DNA of 64,000 bases, from contig NZ_MXQF01000026.1 of NCBI RefSeq assembly GCF_002165575.1, positions 1 to 64,000 of the forward strand, written 5' to 3'. Of the stretch, positions 9,002 to 17,951 are shown piece by piece. Position numbers and translations under genes: made by a program. The notes under the pieces were generated by a model, which did not search any database, was not told where the DNA came from, and saw only the letters and a list, made by a program, of their open reading frames with translations. Positions within the stretch are counted from its first letter, which is position 1; every line of letters begins with the position of its first letter. This DNA comes from Pseudoalteromonas sp. A601 (GTDB lineage Bacteria > Pseudomonadota > Gammaproteobacteria > Enterobacterales > Alteromonadaceae).

Positions 9002-9118
9002 TTGGCTTCCTTGTGGTGTTTTTTCATTATTATTAACCAAAACCTGTTAAAGGTGAACGCGAATGGCTAAAATAAGAGCATACAATACCCTATATTATGC
9101 ACAAGTGAAAAGGTTACT

Positions 9119-9625
9119 ATGGCTAGGTTAGAAGTTTTAAGATTTCCAGATGAGCGTTTACGTACAATAGCAAAAGACGTTGCACAAGTTGACGACCAAG
9201 TTCGCCAAATTGTCAAAGACATGCTGGAAACGATGTATGACGAAAACGGCATCGGACTAGCAGCAACACAAGTTGATATTCATCAACGTATTGTGGTGAT
9301 CGATGTATCAGAAGAGCGCAACGAACCATTGGTTTTAATTAACCCTGTTATTACCAAGCAAGATGGTGCAACAGAGAGTGAAGAAGGTTGTTTATCTGTA
9401 CCACACTCTTACGCAAAAGTAGATCGCGCAGAGACCGTAACAGTTAACGCACTCAATGAGCACGGTGAAGAATTTAGCTTGGATGCTGACGAGCTGTTAG
9501 CTATATGTATTCAGCATGAGCTTGATCACCTTAAAGGCAAATTGTTTATTGATTACTTATCACCATTAAAGCGCCAACGTATTCGTAAAAAGCTTGAAAA
9601 AGAAGCTAAATTTGCAGCACAGTAA
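9119..9625 (+). CDS. def: peptide deformylase
   Basis: Removes the formyl group from the N-terminal methionine of nascent proteins. All three family motifs are present: GIGLAATQ (about 44-51), EGCLSVP with the metal-binding C91, and QHELDHL with metal ligands H133 and H137 and catalytic E134. The length of 168 residues is normal. It leads the def-fmt-rsmB-trkA operon, with fmt 21 bases downstream. Confidence 0.97.
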   Translation: MARLEVLRFPDERLRTIAKDVAQVDDQVRQIVKDMLETMYDENGIGLAATQVDIHQRIVVIDVSEERNEPLVLINPVITKQDGATESEEGCLSVPHSYAKVDRAETVTVNALNEHGEEFSLDADELLAICIQHELDHLKGKLFIDYLSPLKRQRIRKKLEKEAKFAAQ

Positions 9626-9646
9626 TAAGCACCTTAGGAAAACTCA

Positions 9647-10600
9647 GTGACAAAACCACTACGCATTATTTTTGCTGGTACGCCGGACTTTGCTGCGCGC
9701 CATTTACAAGCTCTTATTGATTCTGAACATCAAATTGTTGGTGTCTATAGTCAACCAGATCGTCCTGCCGGACGCGGTAAAAAACTCAAAGCCAGTGAAG
9801 TAAAAGAGCTTGCTTTAGCCAATGACTTACCTGTATTTCAGCCTGCATCATTAAAAAGTGATGATGCATTAAGTGAATTAAGCAGCTTAAATGCAGATAT
9901 CATGATCGTCGTTGCTTACGGACTATTACTACCAAAAGCAATTTTAGCGGCGCCACGCCTTGGCTGTTTAAATGTGCATGGTTCAATTTTACCACGCTGG
10001 CGTGGTGCAGCGCCGATCCAGCGCGCTATTTGGGCAGGCGACGATGAAACTGGCGTCACCATAATGCAAATGGACGAAGGCTTAGATACCGGTGATATGC
10101 TGCACATTAGCCGTTGCCCTATTGATGCTGCTGAAACCAGTGCCAGTTTATATACTAAACTGGCTGAGTTAGGGCCAACCGCACTTATCGAGACGATAGC
10201 AAAGTTAGCTAATGACGAAATAACCCCACAAGTACAAGATGACGAACTAGCAAATTACGCTAAAAAACTATCAAAAGACGAAGCTAATATTGATTGGACA
10301 ATGGACGCTGCACAAATTGAGCGTAATATTCGTGCCTTCAACCCTTGGCCAGTGTGTTTTACTAAAATGGGCGAGAACACAGTAAAGATTTATCAAGCCG
10401 ATGTGGTTGAGCAACAAGGTACGCCGGGCACTATTTTAAACAGTGACAAACACGGTATTGTAGTCGCTTGTGGCACACACGCGCTAAAAATAACCCAATT
10501 ACAGCCACAAGGTAAAAAACCAATGGCTGTTACAGACTTTTTAAACGGTCGCAGTGACTGGGTTACTCCAGGCAGCGTCTTAGGCGAAAATAATGAGTAA
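9647..10600 (+). CDS. fmt: methionyl-tRNA formyltransferase
   Basis: Formylates initiator Met-tRNA with 10-formyltetrahydrofolate. The N-terminal catalytic domain carries IIFAGTPDFAARHL, the folate-site motif VHGSILPRWRGAAPIQ and the catalytic aspartate region EGLDTGDML; the C-terminal OB-like domain starts around residue 205. It uses a GTG start (317 residues). The end overlaps rsmB by 8 bases, indicating translational coupling within the def operon. Confidence 0.97.
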   Translation: MTKPLRIIFAGTPDFAARHLQALIDSEHQIVGVYSQPDRPAGRGKKLKASEVKELALANDLPVFQPASLKSDDALSELSSLNADIMIVVAYGLLLPKAILAAPRLGCLNVHGSILPRWRGAAPIQRAIWAGDDETGVTIMQMDEGLDTGDMLHISRCPIDAAETSASLYTKLAELGPTALIETIAKLANDEITPQVQDDELANYAKKLSKDEANIDWTMDAAQIERNIRAFNPWPVCFTKMGENTVKIYQADVVEQQGTPGTILNSDKHGIVVACGTHALKITQLQPQGKKPMAVTDFLNGRSDWVTPGSVLGENNE

Positions 10601-11891
10601 TGTTCCAAACGTACGTGCGCTTGCCGCAGAAACTTTATATAACGTTGTAGATAAGGGCGCATCTCTAAACCAAGAGCTCCCTTTTGCAAGCCAAGGCTTA
10701 TCGCCTAAAGATAAAGCCTTATTGCAACAAATTTGCTATGGCGTGTTACGTTATCTGCCGAGTTTAGAGAATTATTGCCAGCATTTAGTGGAGCAACCGC
10801 TAAAAGGTAAGCGCCGTATATTCCAGTTTTTGTTGTATGTGGGCATTTACCAACTACAACATATGCGGGTTCCACCACATGCCGCAATTAGCGAAACAGT
10901 GAATGCTTTAGCACAACTTCGAGCTCTTGGTTTAAAAGGCCTGATCAACGCTATTTTACGTAGTTTTCAACGCCAACAGAGTGAGCTTGAAGAAAAAGCC
11001 AAGCAAATTCCGGTGTGTTTATACAACCACCCAAACTGGTTTATCAAGCAAGTAAAAGAAGCCTACCCTGAACAATGGGAACAAATTTTAGAGGCCAACC
11101 AGCTGCAAGCTCCTATGTGGTTGCGTGTTAATCAAGCGCAGTACAGTACCACTCAATACAGTGAGATGCTCAGCGCAAATGATATTGAGCACACAGTAAA
11201 CCCAGATTTTGTAGATGGAATTAAACTTGATAAGCCGCGCGATGTATTCTCACTGCCTGAATTTGATACTGGTGCCTGTTCAGTACAAGATGCGGCAGCT
11301 CAATTAGCTGCACGTTTATTAGATCCAAAAGATGATGAACATATACTTGATGCCTGTGCAGCGCCTGGCGGTAAAACCTGCCATATTTTAGAGCTCGCCG
11401 ACGCCGATGTACTAGCCCTTGATAGCGATGCAACACGCCTTGAACGCGTAAAGCAAAACTTAACCCGTATCGGTTTAGGTGCAGACTTACAATGTGCGGA
11501 CGCATCACAGCCACATACATGGTGGGATGAGCAACAATTTGACCGTATTTTATTAGATGTACCCTGCTCTGCGACCGGCGTTATCCGTCGTCATCCAGAT
11601 ATAAAATGGCTACGTCGTGCGTCAGATATTAACGACTTGGCTTCGCTACAAGGTGATATTTTAGATAGTATCTGGCCATTATTAAAACCAGGTGGCACAT
11701 TAATTTACGCAACCTGCTCAGTATTACCACTAGAGAATCAACAGCAAGTTGCTAAGTTTTTAGCAAATAACACAGATGTTGAGCATATACCTTTGCATGA
11801 TAACGACACCGCCACAAACCCTGGATTACAATTACTACCAGGCGAAAGTGATGGGTTTTATTATGCCAAGCTTGTAAAAAAACAGTCATAA
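10593..11891 (+). CDS. rsmB: 16S rRNA (cytosine-967-C5)-methyltransferase
   Basis: RsmB methylates C967 of 16S rRNA. An N-terminal NusB-like RNA-binding domain (about residues 1-135) precedes a Rossmann methyltransferase domain with the SAM motif DACAAPGGKTCH and the two cysteine motifs LDVPCSATGV and YATCSVLP used in catalysis. Length is 432 residues. It overlaps fmt by 8 bases and is followed 8 bases later by trkA. Confidence 0.96.
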   Translation: MSNVPNVRALAAETLYNVVDKGASLNQELPFASQGLSPKDKALLQQICYGVLRYLPSLENYCQHLVEQPLKGKRRIFQFLLYVGIYQLQHMRVPPHAAISETVNALAQLRALGLKGLINAILRSFQRQQSELEEKAKQIPVCLYNHPNWFIKQVKEAYPEQWEQILEANQLQAPMWLRVNQAQYSTTQYSEMLSANDIEHTVNPDFVDGIKLDKPRDVFSLPEFDTGACSVQDAAAQLAARLLDPKDDEHILDACAAPGGKTCHILELADADVLALDSDATRLERVKQNLTRIGLGADLQCADASQPHTWWDEQQFDRILLDVPCSATGVIRRHPDIKWLRRASDINDLASLQGDILDSIWPLLKPGGTLIYATCSVLPLENQQQVAKFLANNTDVEHIPLHDNDTATNPGLQLLPGESDGFYYAKLVKKQS

Positions 11892-11899
11892 GATAAATA

Positions 11900-13276
11900 A
11901 TGAAAATAATCATACTCGGCGCCGGGCAAGTAGGCGGCACACTCGCTGAAAACTTAGTCGGTGAACAAAACGAAATAACGGTTGTTGATATAGATGGCAA
12001 CCGCTTACGTGAGTTACAAGACAAGTACGACCTACAAGGTGTTACTGGCCACAGCGCACATCCCGATGTATTACGCAGGGCTGGCGCCGAAGACGCCGAT
12101 ATGATCATTGCAGTAACCAGCTCAGACGAAGTAAATATGGTTGCCTGCCAAGTGGCTTACAGTATTTTTAATACGCCCACTAAAATTGCCCGCATTCGTT
12201 CTGAGCAATACCTTAAGTACCGTGAAAAGCTATTCCAAAACGACGATTTACCCGTTGATCACTATATTGCGCCGGAGCAATTGGTGACTAAATATATTCG
12301 CCGTTTAATCGATTACCCCGGCGCATTACAGGTATTACAGTTTGGCGATGGCATGCTGTCATTAGTAGCTGTAAAGGCGTATTATGGCGGTTTACTCGTT
12401 GGTTATGCACTTTCAGCTCTCAAAGAACACATTCCCAACGTTGAGACACGCGTAGCGGCTATTTACCGCCAAGGTAAAGCCATAAAGCCATTAGGCACCA
12501 CAGTGATTGAAGCTGACGATGAGGTATTCTTCCTTGCCGCAACTAAACACATCCGTGCAGTAATGAACGAACTGCAAAAGCTTGAGCGCTCATACAAAAA
12601 AATTATGATCGCAGGTGGTGGTAACATTGGTGCAGGACTTGCCCGCTCGCTGGAAAAAAACCACAGTGTAAAACTGCTTGAACGCAGTAAAGAACGCGCC
12701 GAGCAGTTATCTGAACTACTCGACAACACCGTGGTATTTTGTGGTGACGCTTCAGATCAAGAGCTCCTCTCTGAAGAGCACATTGAACAGGTTGATGTAT
12801 TTATCGCTGTAACAAACGATGATGAAGCAAACATAATGTCTGCCATGTTAGCAAAGCGCATGGGGGCACAAAAAACCATGGTGCTAATACAGCGTGGCGC
12901 TTACGTTGATTTAGTACAAGGTGGCGAAATAGACATTGCGATATCGCCGCAGCAAGCCACAATTTCAGCATTGCTTACCCATGTACGCCGTGGTGACATT
13001 GTTAATGTTTATTCACTGCGTAAAGGTGCAGCTGAGGCTATTGAAGCGGTAGCCCATGGCGACGAACACACGTCAAAAGTTGTTGGTCGTGCAATTGCAG
13101 ACATAAAACTCCCCGCAGGTACCACCATTGGCGCCATTGTACGAAACGACGATGTACTCATCGCCCACGACGATACCATCATCCATTCTGGCGACCACGT
13201 CATTATGTTCTTAATCGACAAGAAACATATCACTGTCGTTGAAAAGCTATTCCAAGTTAGCGCCATTTTCTTATAA
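11900..13276 (+). CDS. trkA: Trk potassium uptake system NAD-binding subunit TrkA
   Basis: Peripheral membrane regulator of the Trk K+ transporter. Two tandem RCK modules are visible, each with a Rossmann nucleotide site (IILGAGQVGGTLAENL at the start and MIAGGGNIGAGLARSL near residue 235) and each followed by a TrkA-C domain. Length 458 is standard. Its membrane partner TrkH is encoded at 21000-22451 in this window, not adjacent. It is the last gene of the def operon. Confidence 0.97.
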   Translation: MKIIILGAGQVGGTLAENLVGEQNEITVVDIDGNRLRELQDKYDLQGVTGHSAHPDVLRRAGAEDADMIIAVTSSDEVNMVACQVAYSIFNTPTKIARIRSEQYLKYREKLFQNDDLPVDHYIAPEQLVTKYIRRLIDYPGALQVLQFGDGMLSLVAVKAYYGGLLVGYALSALKEHIPNVETRVAAIYRQGKAIKPLGTTVIEADDEVFFLAATKHIRAVMNELQKLERSYKKIMIAGGGNIGAGLARSLEKNHSVKLLERSKERAEQLSELLDNTVVFCGDASDQELLSEEHIEQVDVFIAVTNDDEANIMSAMLAKRMGAQKTMVLIQRGAYVDLVQGGEIDIAISPQQATISALLTHVRRGDIVNVYSLRKGAAEAIEAVAHGDEHTSKVVGRAIADIKLPAGTTIGAIVRNDDVLIAHDDTIIHSGDHVIMFLIDKKHITVVEKLFQVSAIFL

Positions 13277-13282
13277 ACATTC

Positions 13283-13313
13283 TTTGCCTTTTGTGCATCG
13301 GCCAAAAGGCAAA
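13283..13313 (+). terminator. hairpin after trkA
   Basis: TTTGCCTTTT and AAAAGGCAAA form a perfect 10-bp stem with an 11-base loop, 7 bases after the trkA stop. The tail on the plus strand is TAAAAAT rather than a T run, so it may be a weak or factor-assisted terminator. Confidence 0.5.
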
Positions 13314-13446
13314 TAAAAATCAATCTCAAACTCATTTACTTAATCAGCTAAATCTATTACCCTTCTTGTGCCTTATTTTTAAACGGGCTTTTCTTATATG
13401 GATAACTAATTCCATATCATCAATCTATAAAAATGGACTTCTTCAG

Positions 13447-15597
13447 ATGTTACACTCTGTATTAAAAACACCACTCTCCCTTACTTACTGCAGCGTCATT
13501 GGTATTTTATTTTCAACGCTCTCTCAATCAATTGCAGCAAAAGCACATAATGATATTGAGAAACTAACCGTTGTCGGCGAAAAGCACAGCGGCTATAAAG
13601 TTGACTCCATGAACTCTGCAACAGGCCTTGATTTATCTCATTTAAAAACGCCGCAATCTGTTGTTGCTGTAACAAGTGAGTTTATGGCTGACCAACAACT
13701 TACAAGCACTATTGACGCCATAACCAGCGTAACAGGCATTAACGCTAGGGAAGCTGATAATGGTAAGTTTTCTATATCAGCTCGCGGCATTAGTGTGACC
13801 AGTATTTTATATGACGGTATTGCCACCACTTATGATACTCGCTTTAACTATGGCGATAACCTAACTGATACGGCTATTTATGAACGGGTAGAGATTGTAC
13901 GTGGCGCGACAGGCTTAATGCTAGGTGCAGGTAATCCATCTGCAGCAATTAACTTAATACGAAAGCGCCCTACTGCAACTCAGCAGATCAATATTTCAGC
14001 CTCTGTAGGCTCATGGCAAAATTATCGCGGGGTTGTTGATGCATCGAGTAGCTTAAATAATAGTGAAACAGTCCGTGCTCGTGCAGTTATTGCATACCAA
14101 GATCAGCACTCATATCAAGATAGGTTTTCTCAAGATAAAACAACCCTATACGGTATTGTTGAAGCTGATTTAACCGATAATACACTGCTAACAGTTGCTA
14201 TTGATAACCAAAAAACCACGCCTAAAGGGACTATGTCTGGCGGTTTACCTATTTTTTATAGCGATGGTTCGCGTACTAACTATGATAGAGAAACATCAAC
14301 AGCACCTAGCTGGTCTTCTTCAACAACAAATGCGCTAAATAGCTTTATTCGTATTGATCATGACTTTAATGCTAACTGGCAGCTTAGTGCTAGCTATATA
14401 TATGGTAACAACGATTTAGAATACGATGTATTTTGGGCGACGGGCCACCCTGACGCGCAGACAAATATAGGTATGACACCAGGTTCATTAAACTTTATCG
14501 ATGCCAAGAGAATTCAGCGCACCTATGAGATAGAGCTTACCGGCAGATTTAACTGGTTAGAACAAAGTCACCAAATCATGTTTGGTTACAATAGCCAAGA
14601 GCAAGATTTTGCAACGCCCTACTTCCCAGGGCAAGAAGACGCAAAAATCATCGGTGACTTTACAGCCCCGAACTATGACTACCCACAACCAACTTGGCAA
14701 ACTGCAGCCGCATATGGCTCTTATGGCACAACAGAACAAAGTGCTTTGTACTTTGCTTCACAACTTAATTTAACAAATTCATTCTCATTGATTTTAGGCA
14801 GCCGGTTAAATCAGTGGCAAACCGATCAAGATAACTTTGGCAGCAAACATGATTATGAATTAGATAACGAGCTAACCAATTATTTAGGTGCTACTTTTAG
14901 TTTGGCAGATAATTGGGCGCTTTATGCTAATTACACTGACATATTTACCCCGCAAAGTCGGGTCGACAAACATGGTAATTACCTTGATCCCATTCAAGGT
15001 CAAAACTATGAGGTTGGTATCAAAGCCTCATTGATAGACGAGCGTTTAGATATCGCATTATCAGGGTTTGAAATTCATCAAGACAATGTAGGTGAATACA
15101 CCGGTGAAACTATTCCTGATACTCTTCAAGCAATTTACCAACCTATCGATGGTACAGTCACCCAAGGTTTTGAGTTTGAACTTAATGGCGCCTTGAATGA
15201 CGAGTGGGATGGCTACTTTGGTTACACTTACAGCGAAGGTGAAACGCCTGAAGGTGATATTCTCAATACCACCAACCCAAAAAACCAATTTAAGTTATTC
15301 ACGACTTACAAATTAAACAACATTGTAGAAGATTTGAAAATTGGTGCGGGTTATCGTTGGCAAAGCCGTAGTTATGACGAGGTAAAAAATCCTGTATACG
15401 GTCAAGTTGAAGTGGAGCAATCAAGTTATGGAGTTGCAAGCCTTATGAGCAGTTATCAAATTAACTCGCAAATGTCCGTTAGTGTAAACATCGATAATTT
15501 ATTTGATAAAACTTATTACAACCAAATCGGATTTTATAATCAATACCGTTATGGCAGCCCACGTAAGTTTTCACTGCAATTTAATTATAATCTGTAA
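13447..15597 (+). CDS. TonB-dependent siderophore receptor (FhuE/FpvA-like)
   Basis: An outer-membrane receptor of 716 residues for a ferric siderophore-type ligand. A signal peptide (MLHSVLKTPLSL to about residue 35) is followed by the plug domain (QSVVAVTSEFMADQ, TIDAITSVTGINARE, YERVEIVRGATGLMLG, SAAINLIRKRP) and a 22-strand barrel; the plug and the closing pattern FDKTYYNQIGFYNQYRYGSP resemble the FhuE/FpvA branch. The open frame runs back to 13291, but that part crosses the trkA hairpin and lacks family similarity, so I use the ATG at 13447. The substrate cannot be predicted. I saw no convincing Fur box upstream. Confidence 0.9.
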   Translation: MLHSVLKTPLSLTYCSVIGILFSTLSQSIAAKAHNDIEKLTVVGEKHSGYKVDSMNSATGLDLSHLKTPQSVVAVTSEFMADQQLTSTIDAITSVTGINAREADNGKFSISARGISVTSILYDGIATTYDTRFNYGDNLTDTAIYERVEIVRGATGLMLGAGNPSAAINLIRKRPTATQQINISASVGSWQNYRGVVDASSSLNNSETVRARAVIAYQDQHSYQDRFSQDKTTLYGIVEADLTDNTLLTVAIDNQKTTPKGTMSGGLPIFYSDGSRTNYDRETSTAPSWSSSTTNALNSFIRIDHDFNANWQLSASYIYGNNDLEYDVFWATGHPDAQTNIGMTPGSLNFIDAKRIQRTYEIELTGRFNWLEQSHQIMFGYNSQEQDFATPYFPGQEDAKIIGDFTAPNYDYPQPTWQTAAAYGSYGTTEQSALYFASQLNLTNSFSLILGSRLNQWQTDQDNFGSKHDYELDNELTNYLGATFSLADNWALYANYTDIFTPQSRVDKHGNYLDPIQGQNYEVGIKASLIDERLDIALSGFEIHQDNVGEYTGETIPDTLQAIYQPIDGTVTQGFEFELNGALNDEWDGYFGYTYSEGETPEGDILNTTNPKNQFKLFTTYKLNNIVEDLKIGAGYRWQSRSYDEVKNPVYGQVEVEQSSYGVASLMSSYQINSQMSVSVNIDNLFDKTYYNQIGFYNQYRYGSPRKFSLQFNYNL

Positions 15598-15607
15598 ACA
15601 TAAAAAA

Positions 15608-15637
15608 CAGCTTTACCTATTTTATAAGGTAAAGCTG
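15608..15637. terminator. hairpin terminator between the TonB receptor gene and EF-hand cluster 1
   Basis: CAGCTTTACCT and AGGTAAAGCTG form a perfect 11-bp stem with an 8-base A/T loop, 10 bases past the receptor stop. A-rich and T-rich flanks on the two sides suit use in both directions, for the receptor gene and for the convergent EF-hand genes. Confidence 0.65.
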
Positions 15638-15687
15638 CTTTAACGTTTATGAAGTGAAATTACCGTATTTTCTATTACCAAACAGTA

Positions 15688-15903
15688 CTACTGTACTTTA
15701 GAAAACTCTTCTTTTGAAAGCTCACCATTTTGGTCTGTATCTAACGCTGAGAAAATCTCAACAAGCTGCGCATTCACTGAGGCTTCTTTTTGGCTAATTA
15801 CGCCATCGCCATCAGTATCGAATGTATCAAAGCTTACGGCAGCAAAAGCAGCAGATGAAGAAGCAAGGGCGATAATAGCAAGTGTTGTATTAATATGTTT
15901 CAT
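15688..15903 (-). CDS. small secreted EF-hand protein (cluster 1, third gene)
   Basis: A 71-residue protein: a signal peptide ending SSSAAFA at about residue 21, then two EF-hand calcium loops, DTDGDGVISQKE and DTDQNGELSKEE, each with acidic residues at positions 1, 3 and 5, glycine at 6 and glutamate at 12. It is one of six paralogues here. The mature peptide of about 50 residues is essentially one EF-hand pair and is presumably periplasmic or extracellular. Function beyond calcium binding is unknown. Its leader shares a 16-base block (15929-15944) with the gene at 19277-19495. Confidence 0.85.
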   Translation of the reverse strand: MKHINTTLAIIALASSSAAFAAVSFDTFDTDGDGVISQKEASVNAQLVEIFSALDTDQNGELSKEEFSKVQ

Positions 15904-15928
15904 AATTTGTATCCTAATAAAATAAGGG

Positions 15929-15944
15929 TAAGAAATCCTTTTCA
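15929..15944 (-). repeat. shared EF-hand spacer block, copy 1
   Basis: Sixteen bases, reading TGAAAAGGATTTCTTA on the minus strand, are identical to 19529-19544. Both copies lie 25-35 bases before an EF-hand start codon. They carry an AAGGA core, but too far upstream to be the ribosome site. Confidence 0.6.
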
Positions 15945-15971
15945 GAGATCCATTATGCGATAAAATTCACA

Positions 15972-16184
15972 TTAAGCTTCTGAAAACTCTTGTTTTGAAA
16001 GCTCACCATTGCCATCAGTATCAAGCTCTGAAAATTGACTCATCAACTTTGCATCCACCGACGCTTCGCTTTGACTAATTACACCATTACCATCAACGTC
16101 TAGGGTGTCGAAATCTGTTGCAGCAAACGCTGCTGATGAAGATGCAAGCGCAATAAGTGCTAATGTTTTATTTAATGTTTTCAT
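15972..16184 (-). CDS. small secreted EF-hand protein (cluster 1, second gene)
   Basis: A 70-residue paralogue of its neighbours: signal peptide MKTLNKTLALIALASSSAAFA, then EF-hand loops DVDGNGVISQSE and DTDGNGELSKQE with all ligand positions intact. A ribosome site GAAGGA lies 6-9 bases before the ATG. The 58-base structured leader (16224-16281) lies 39 bases upstream of the start, in the spacer after the gene at 16316-16528. Predicted to be exported and to bind calcium; no role can be assigned. Confidence 0.87.
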   Translation of the reverse strand: MKTLNKTLALIALASSSAAFAATDFDTLDVDGNGVISQSEASVDAKLMSQFSELDTDGNGELSKQEFSEA

Positions 16185-16223
16185 ATTTATATTCCTTCAC
16201 TGTTTTATAAAAAAAGGCTTGAA

Positions 16224-16281
16224 TCCTTGCTATCCTTTGTCATAGGCTCCTTGCCTATTTAGGTTGTCTTGGGCAACTCAG
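16224..16281 (-). ncRNA. structured leader element, copy 1
   Basis: A 58-base spacer element that recurs at 19208-19265 with six differences and the same length. On the minus strand it contains the hairpin ATAGGC-AAGGA-GCCTAT (16242-16258), plus GTTG...CAAC and TTGCC...GGCAA pairings that compete upstream, and two further AAGGA motifs downstream. In the second copy the hairpin reads GTGGGC-AAGGA-GCTCAT, so pairing is kept only as RNA on this strand. It is probably a cis-acting 5' leader or processing element; I do not recognise it as a known riboswitch class. Confidence 0.55.
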
Positions 16282-16315
16282 AATTTACTCGCAAAAAACG
16301 TTCGGTTTGCAACCA

Positions 16316-16528
16316 TTAAGCTTTAGCAAACTCTTCTTTCGAAAGCTCACCGTTGCCGTCTGTATCCAGCTCTGTAAACTTACTCATTAATGCAGCATCA
16401 ACTGATGCTTCGCTTTGGCTTATTGCGCCATTACCATCTACGTCAAGCGTATCGAAGTCTGTAGCAGCAAATGCCGCTGATGAAGAAGCTAGTGCGATAA
16501 GTGCTAAGGTTTTATTTAATGTGTTCAT
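16316..16528 (-). CDS. small secreted EF-hand protein (cluster 1, first gene)
   Basis: A 70-residue paralogue beginning MNTLNKTLALIALASSSAAFA, with EF-hand loops DVDGNGAISQSE and DTDGNGELSKEE. The frame is open back to 16579 but the ATG at 16528 starts the conserved signal peptide and has a GAAGGAAG ribosome site, so I use it. It heads cluster 1 and is most similar to the first gene of cluster 2 (19563-19775), with which it also shares an upstream block (16604-16622). Confidence 0.87.
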   Translation of the reverse strand: MNTLNKTLALIALASSSAAFAATDFDTLDVDGNGAISQSEASVDAALMSKFTELDTDGNGELSKEEFAKA

Positions 16529-16603
16529 AATCAATCTTCCTTCAAAGTTTATGTACGATGCGATTAAAAGCTTAACCACGTTTTCGTTTCGTTCGAGTTA
16601 AGT

Positions 16604-16622
16604 ATTACAACTTCAATGCCAA
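16604..16622 (-). promoter_or_regulatory. conserved block upstream of EF-hand cluster 1, promoter candidate
   Basis: The 19 bases reading TTGGCATTGAAGTTGTAAT on the minus strand occur identically upstream of cluster 2 (19837-19855), at 75 and 61 bases before the start codons. It could hold a sigma70 -10 (TAATAC here, TAATAG there) or a sigma54-like site (TTGGCA-N6-TTGT, with T in place of the usual C). I cannot decide between them. Confidence 0.4.
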
Positions 16623-16985
16623 GATTAACAAACCCTTTTAAAACATTAAGTTAAGGTGAAAAACAGCAATAATAACGACTACTCACTAAAAAATATGTTG
16701 CTGTTTAGCAACATCACTTTCCCAACAAAAATAAAAGCATTTATTTTCAATTGGTTAGATTTAATAAAAAAGAAACAATATTGAAGAGGGGATAATTAGA
16801 ACAGTTTTATTAACTAAAATAGAGGTAAACGCTTGCTGAACAGCATTTTTTTGAGGAAGTGTATTAAATTTATTTAACTTCTTAACATATTGATTAAATT
16901 AAATTATTAAATTTATTTTTATAAAACCTATGAATTAATTCGTCGTATTTGTATAAATCGTAAGGTTTGTTGCAAATAAGCGAAA
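16623..16985. other. very AT-rich gene-free stretch upstream of EF-hand cluster 1
   Basis: About 360 bases with long A/T runs and no reading frame with a start, ribosome site and family-like sequence. It probably holds only regulatory sequence upstream of cluster 1 and the 3' region of the OsmC gene. Confidence 0.6.
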
Positions 16986-17005
16986 GCAGTGATTTAAATC
17001 ACTGC
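16986..17005 (-). terminator. palindromic terminator after the OsmC gene
   Basis: GCAGTGATTTAAATCACTGC is a perfect 20-base palindrome 8 bases past the OsmC-like stop. On the minus strand it is followed by TTTCGCTT; on the plus strand by GTTTTATTTT. Confidence 0.55.
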
Positions 17006-17013
17006 GTTTTATT

Positions 17014-17478
17014 TTACAAAACAACTTCTGTAGTTACTTTGGTCTTTACCGAGTTTGCGATAAAACAAAGCTCATGTGCCTGGTGATGCATTTTTTCAAG
17101 CTGCTCAGCTGTTGCTTGCTCGCCAGAGAACTTAACGCACGGTTTTAACACAACCTCAGTCATGGCCATACGGTTATCATCCCCTTTTTCCATTACTCCA
17201 ATAGCGTTATCGGTATAACTCTCAACCACAAACCGCTTTTTTGCAGCGATTGATAAAAAGAACAACATATGACAACTCGAAAGTGAGGCTACAAAAGCTT
17301 CTTCGGGGTCAACATTTTCAGCAACTGAGTAAGGTAATGGCACGATATGTGGCGATGACGAGGCTTCAACGTTAGCTCCACCATCAAACTGCCACTGGTG
17401 AGCTCGGCTGTATTTATTATCTACAAACGATTCGCTAGGGTTGCGTGACCAAGTCACTTTCGCACTATACTCAGACAT
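17014..17478 (-). CDS. OsmC/Ohr family protein
   Basis: A 154-residue member of the OsmC superfamily of thiol-dependent peroxidases. Two conserved cysteines are visible, one in SLSSCHMLFFLS and one in HELCFIANSVKT, in the positions used to reduce organic hydroperoxides. The subfamily looks closer to the general OsmC/YhfA-like group than to classical Ohr. The start at 17478 (MSEYSAKVTW) has a GGGAG ribosome site; an upstream ATG adds only four residues. It lies 13 bases after the GNAT gene stop in the same operon. Confidence 0.88.
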   Translation of the reverse strand: MSEYSAKVTWSRNPSESFVDNKYSRAHQWQFDGGANVEASSSPHIVPLPYSVAENVDPEEAFVASLSSCHMLFFLSIAAKKRFVVESYTDNAIGVMEKGDDNRMAMTEVVLKPCVKFSGEQATAEQLEKMHHQAHELCFIANSVKTKVTTEVVL

Positions 17479-17491
17479 TAAAACTCCCACC

Positions 17492-17911
17492 TTATATAAA
17501 TTTACACATCCCGCAGCCTAATACTGCATTAGGTCTGTCACGGTAATTATAACGATTATAAAAACTCTCCCTCCCTTTAACTGAAAACAAACCTACCGTT
17601 GCACCTTTTTTTGCCGCGCCCGCTAAGTACCCTTCTATATTATCCATAATTAATGTACCTATACCTTGTCCCTGTAAGTCAGGACTGACAACCACATCTT
17701 GAACATAAAAAAATAAGCCTCCATCACCAATTACGCGACCCATACCAACCAGTCGCTGTTTTTGACGGATCACAACATGAAATAGTGAGTTATGTAAACT
17801 AACACTTGCCATCTGTTCATCTAACTCACCCCATCCTACTTTTTCCCTCAAAAAAATATATTCTTCAAGGGTCGGGGCGTTAAACTCCACTATCAATTTA
17901 TCGTCTAGCAT
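17492..17911 (-). CDS. GNAT family N-acetyltransferase
   Basis: A 139-residue acetyltransferase of the GNAT fold. The acetyl-CoA loop is recognisable as VVSPDLQGQGIGTLIMDNI (motif A, Q/RxxGxG/A), preceded by the FFYVQDVVV strand. The substrate cannot be inferred. The ATG at 17911 (MLDDKLIVEF) has a GGAG site 9 bases upstream, while the alternative at 17929 adds six residues. It is co-directional with the OsmC-family gene, suggesting one transcript. Confidence 0.86.
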   Translation of the reverse strand: MLDDKLIVEFNAPTLEEYIFLREKVGWGELDEQMASVSLHNSLFHVVIRQKQRLVGMGRVIGDGGLFFYVQDVVVSPDLQGQGIGTLIMDNIEGYLAGAAKKGATVGLFSVKGRESFYNRYNYRDRPNAVLGCGMCKFI

Positions 17912-17951
17912 AAAATATGGCTCCTGCACTCATACACTAAAACCGGTAAGC

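Noticed and set aside
13291..13446. N-terminal extension of the TonB receptor
   Set aside because: It starts within the trkA hairpin, is not signal-peptide-like at its start, and a standard signal peptide begins at 13447.
13381..13446. Fur box before the TonB receptor
   Set aside because: The best candidate (GATAACTAATTCCATATC) matches only about half of the 19-bp Fur consensus.
16224..16281. Cyclic-di-GMP-I (GEMM) riboswitch
   Set aside because: The GGCAA and ACAAAG pieces look similar at first, but the second stem with its tetraloop receptor and the conserved GCAAAGCC segment are missing.
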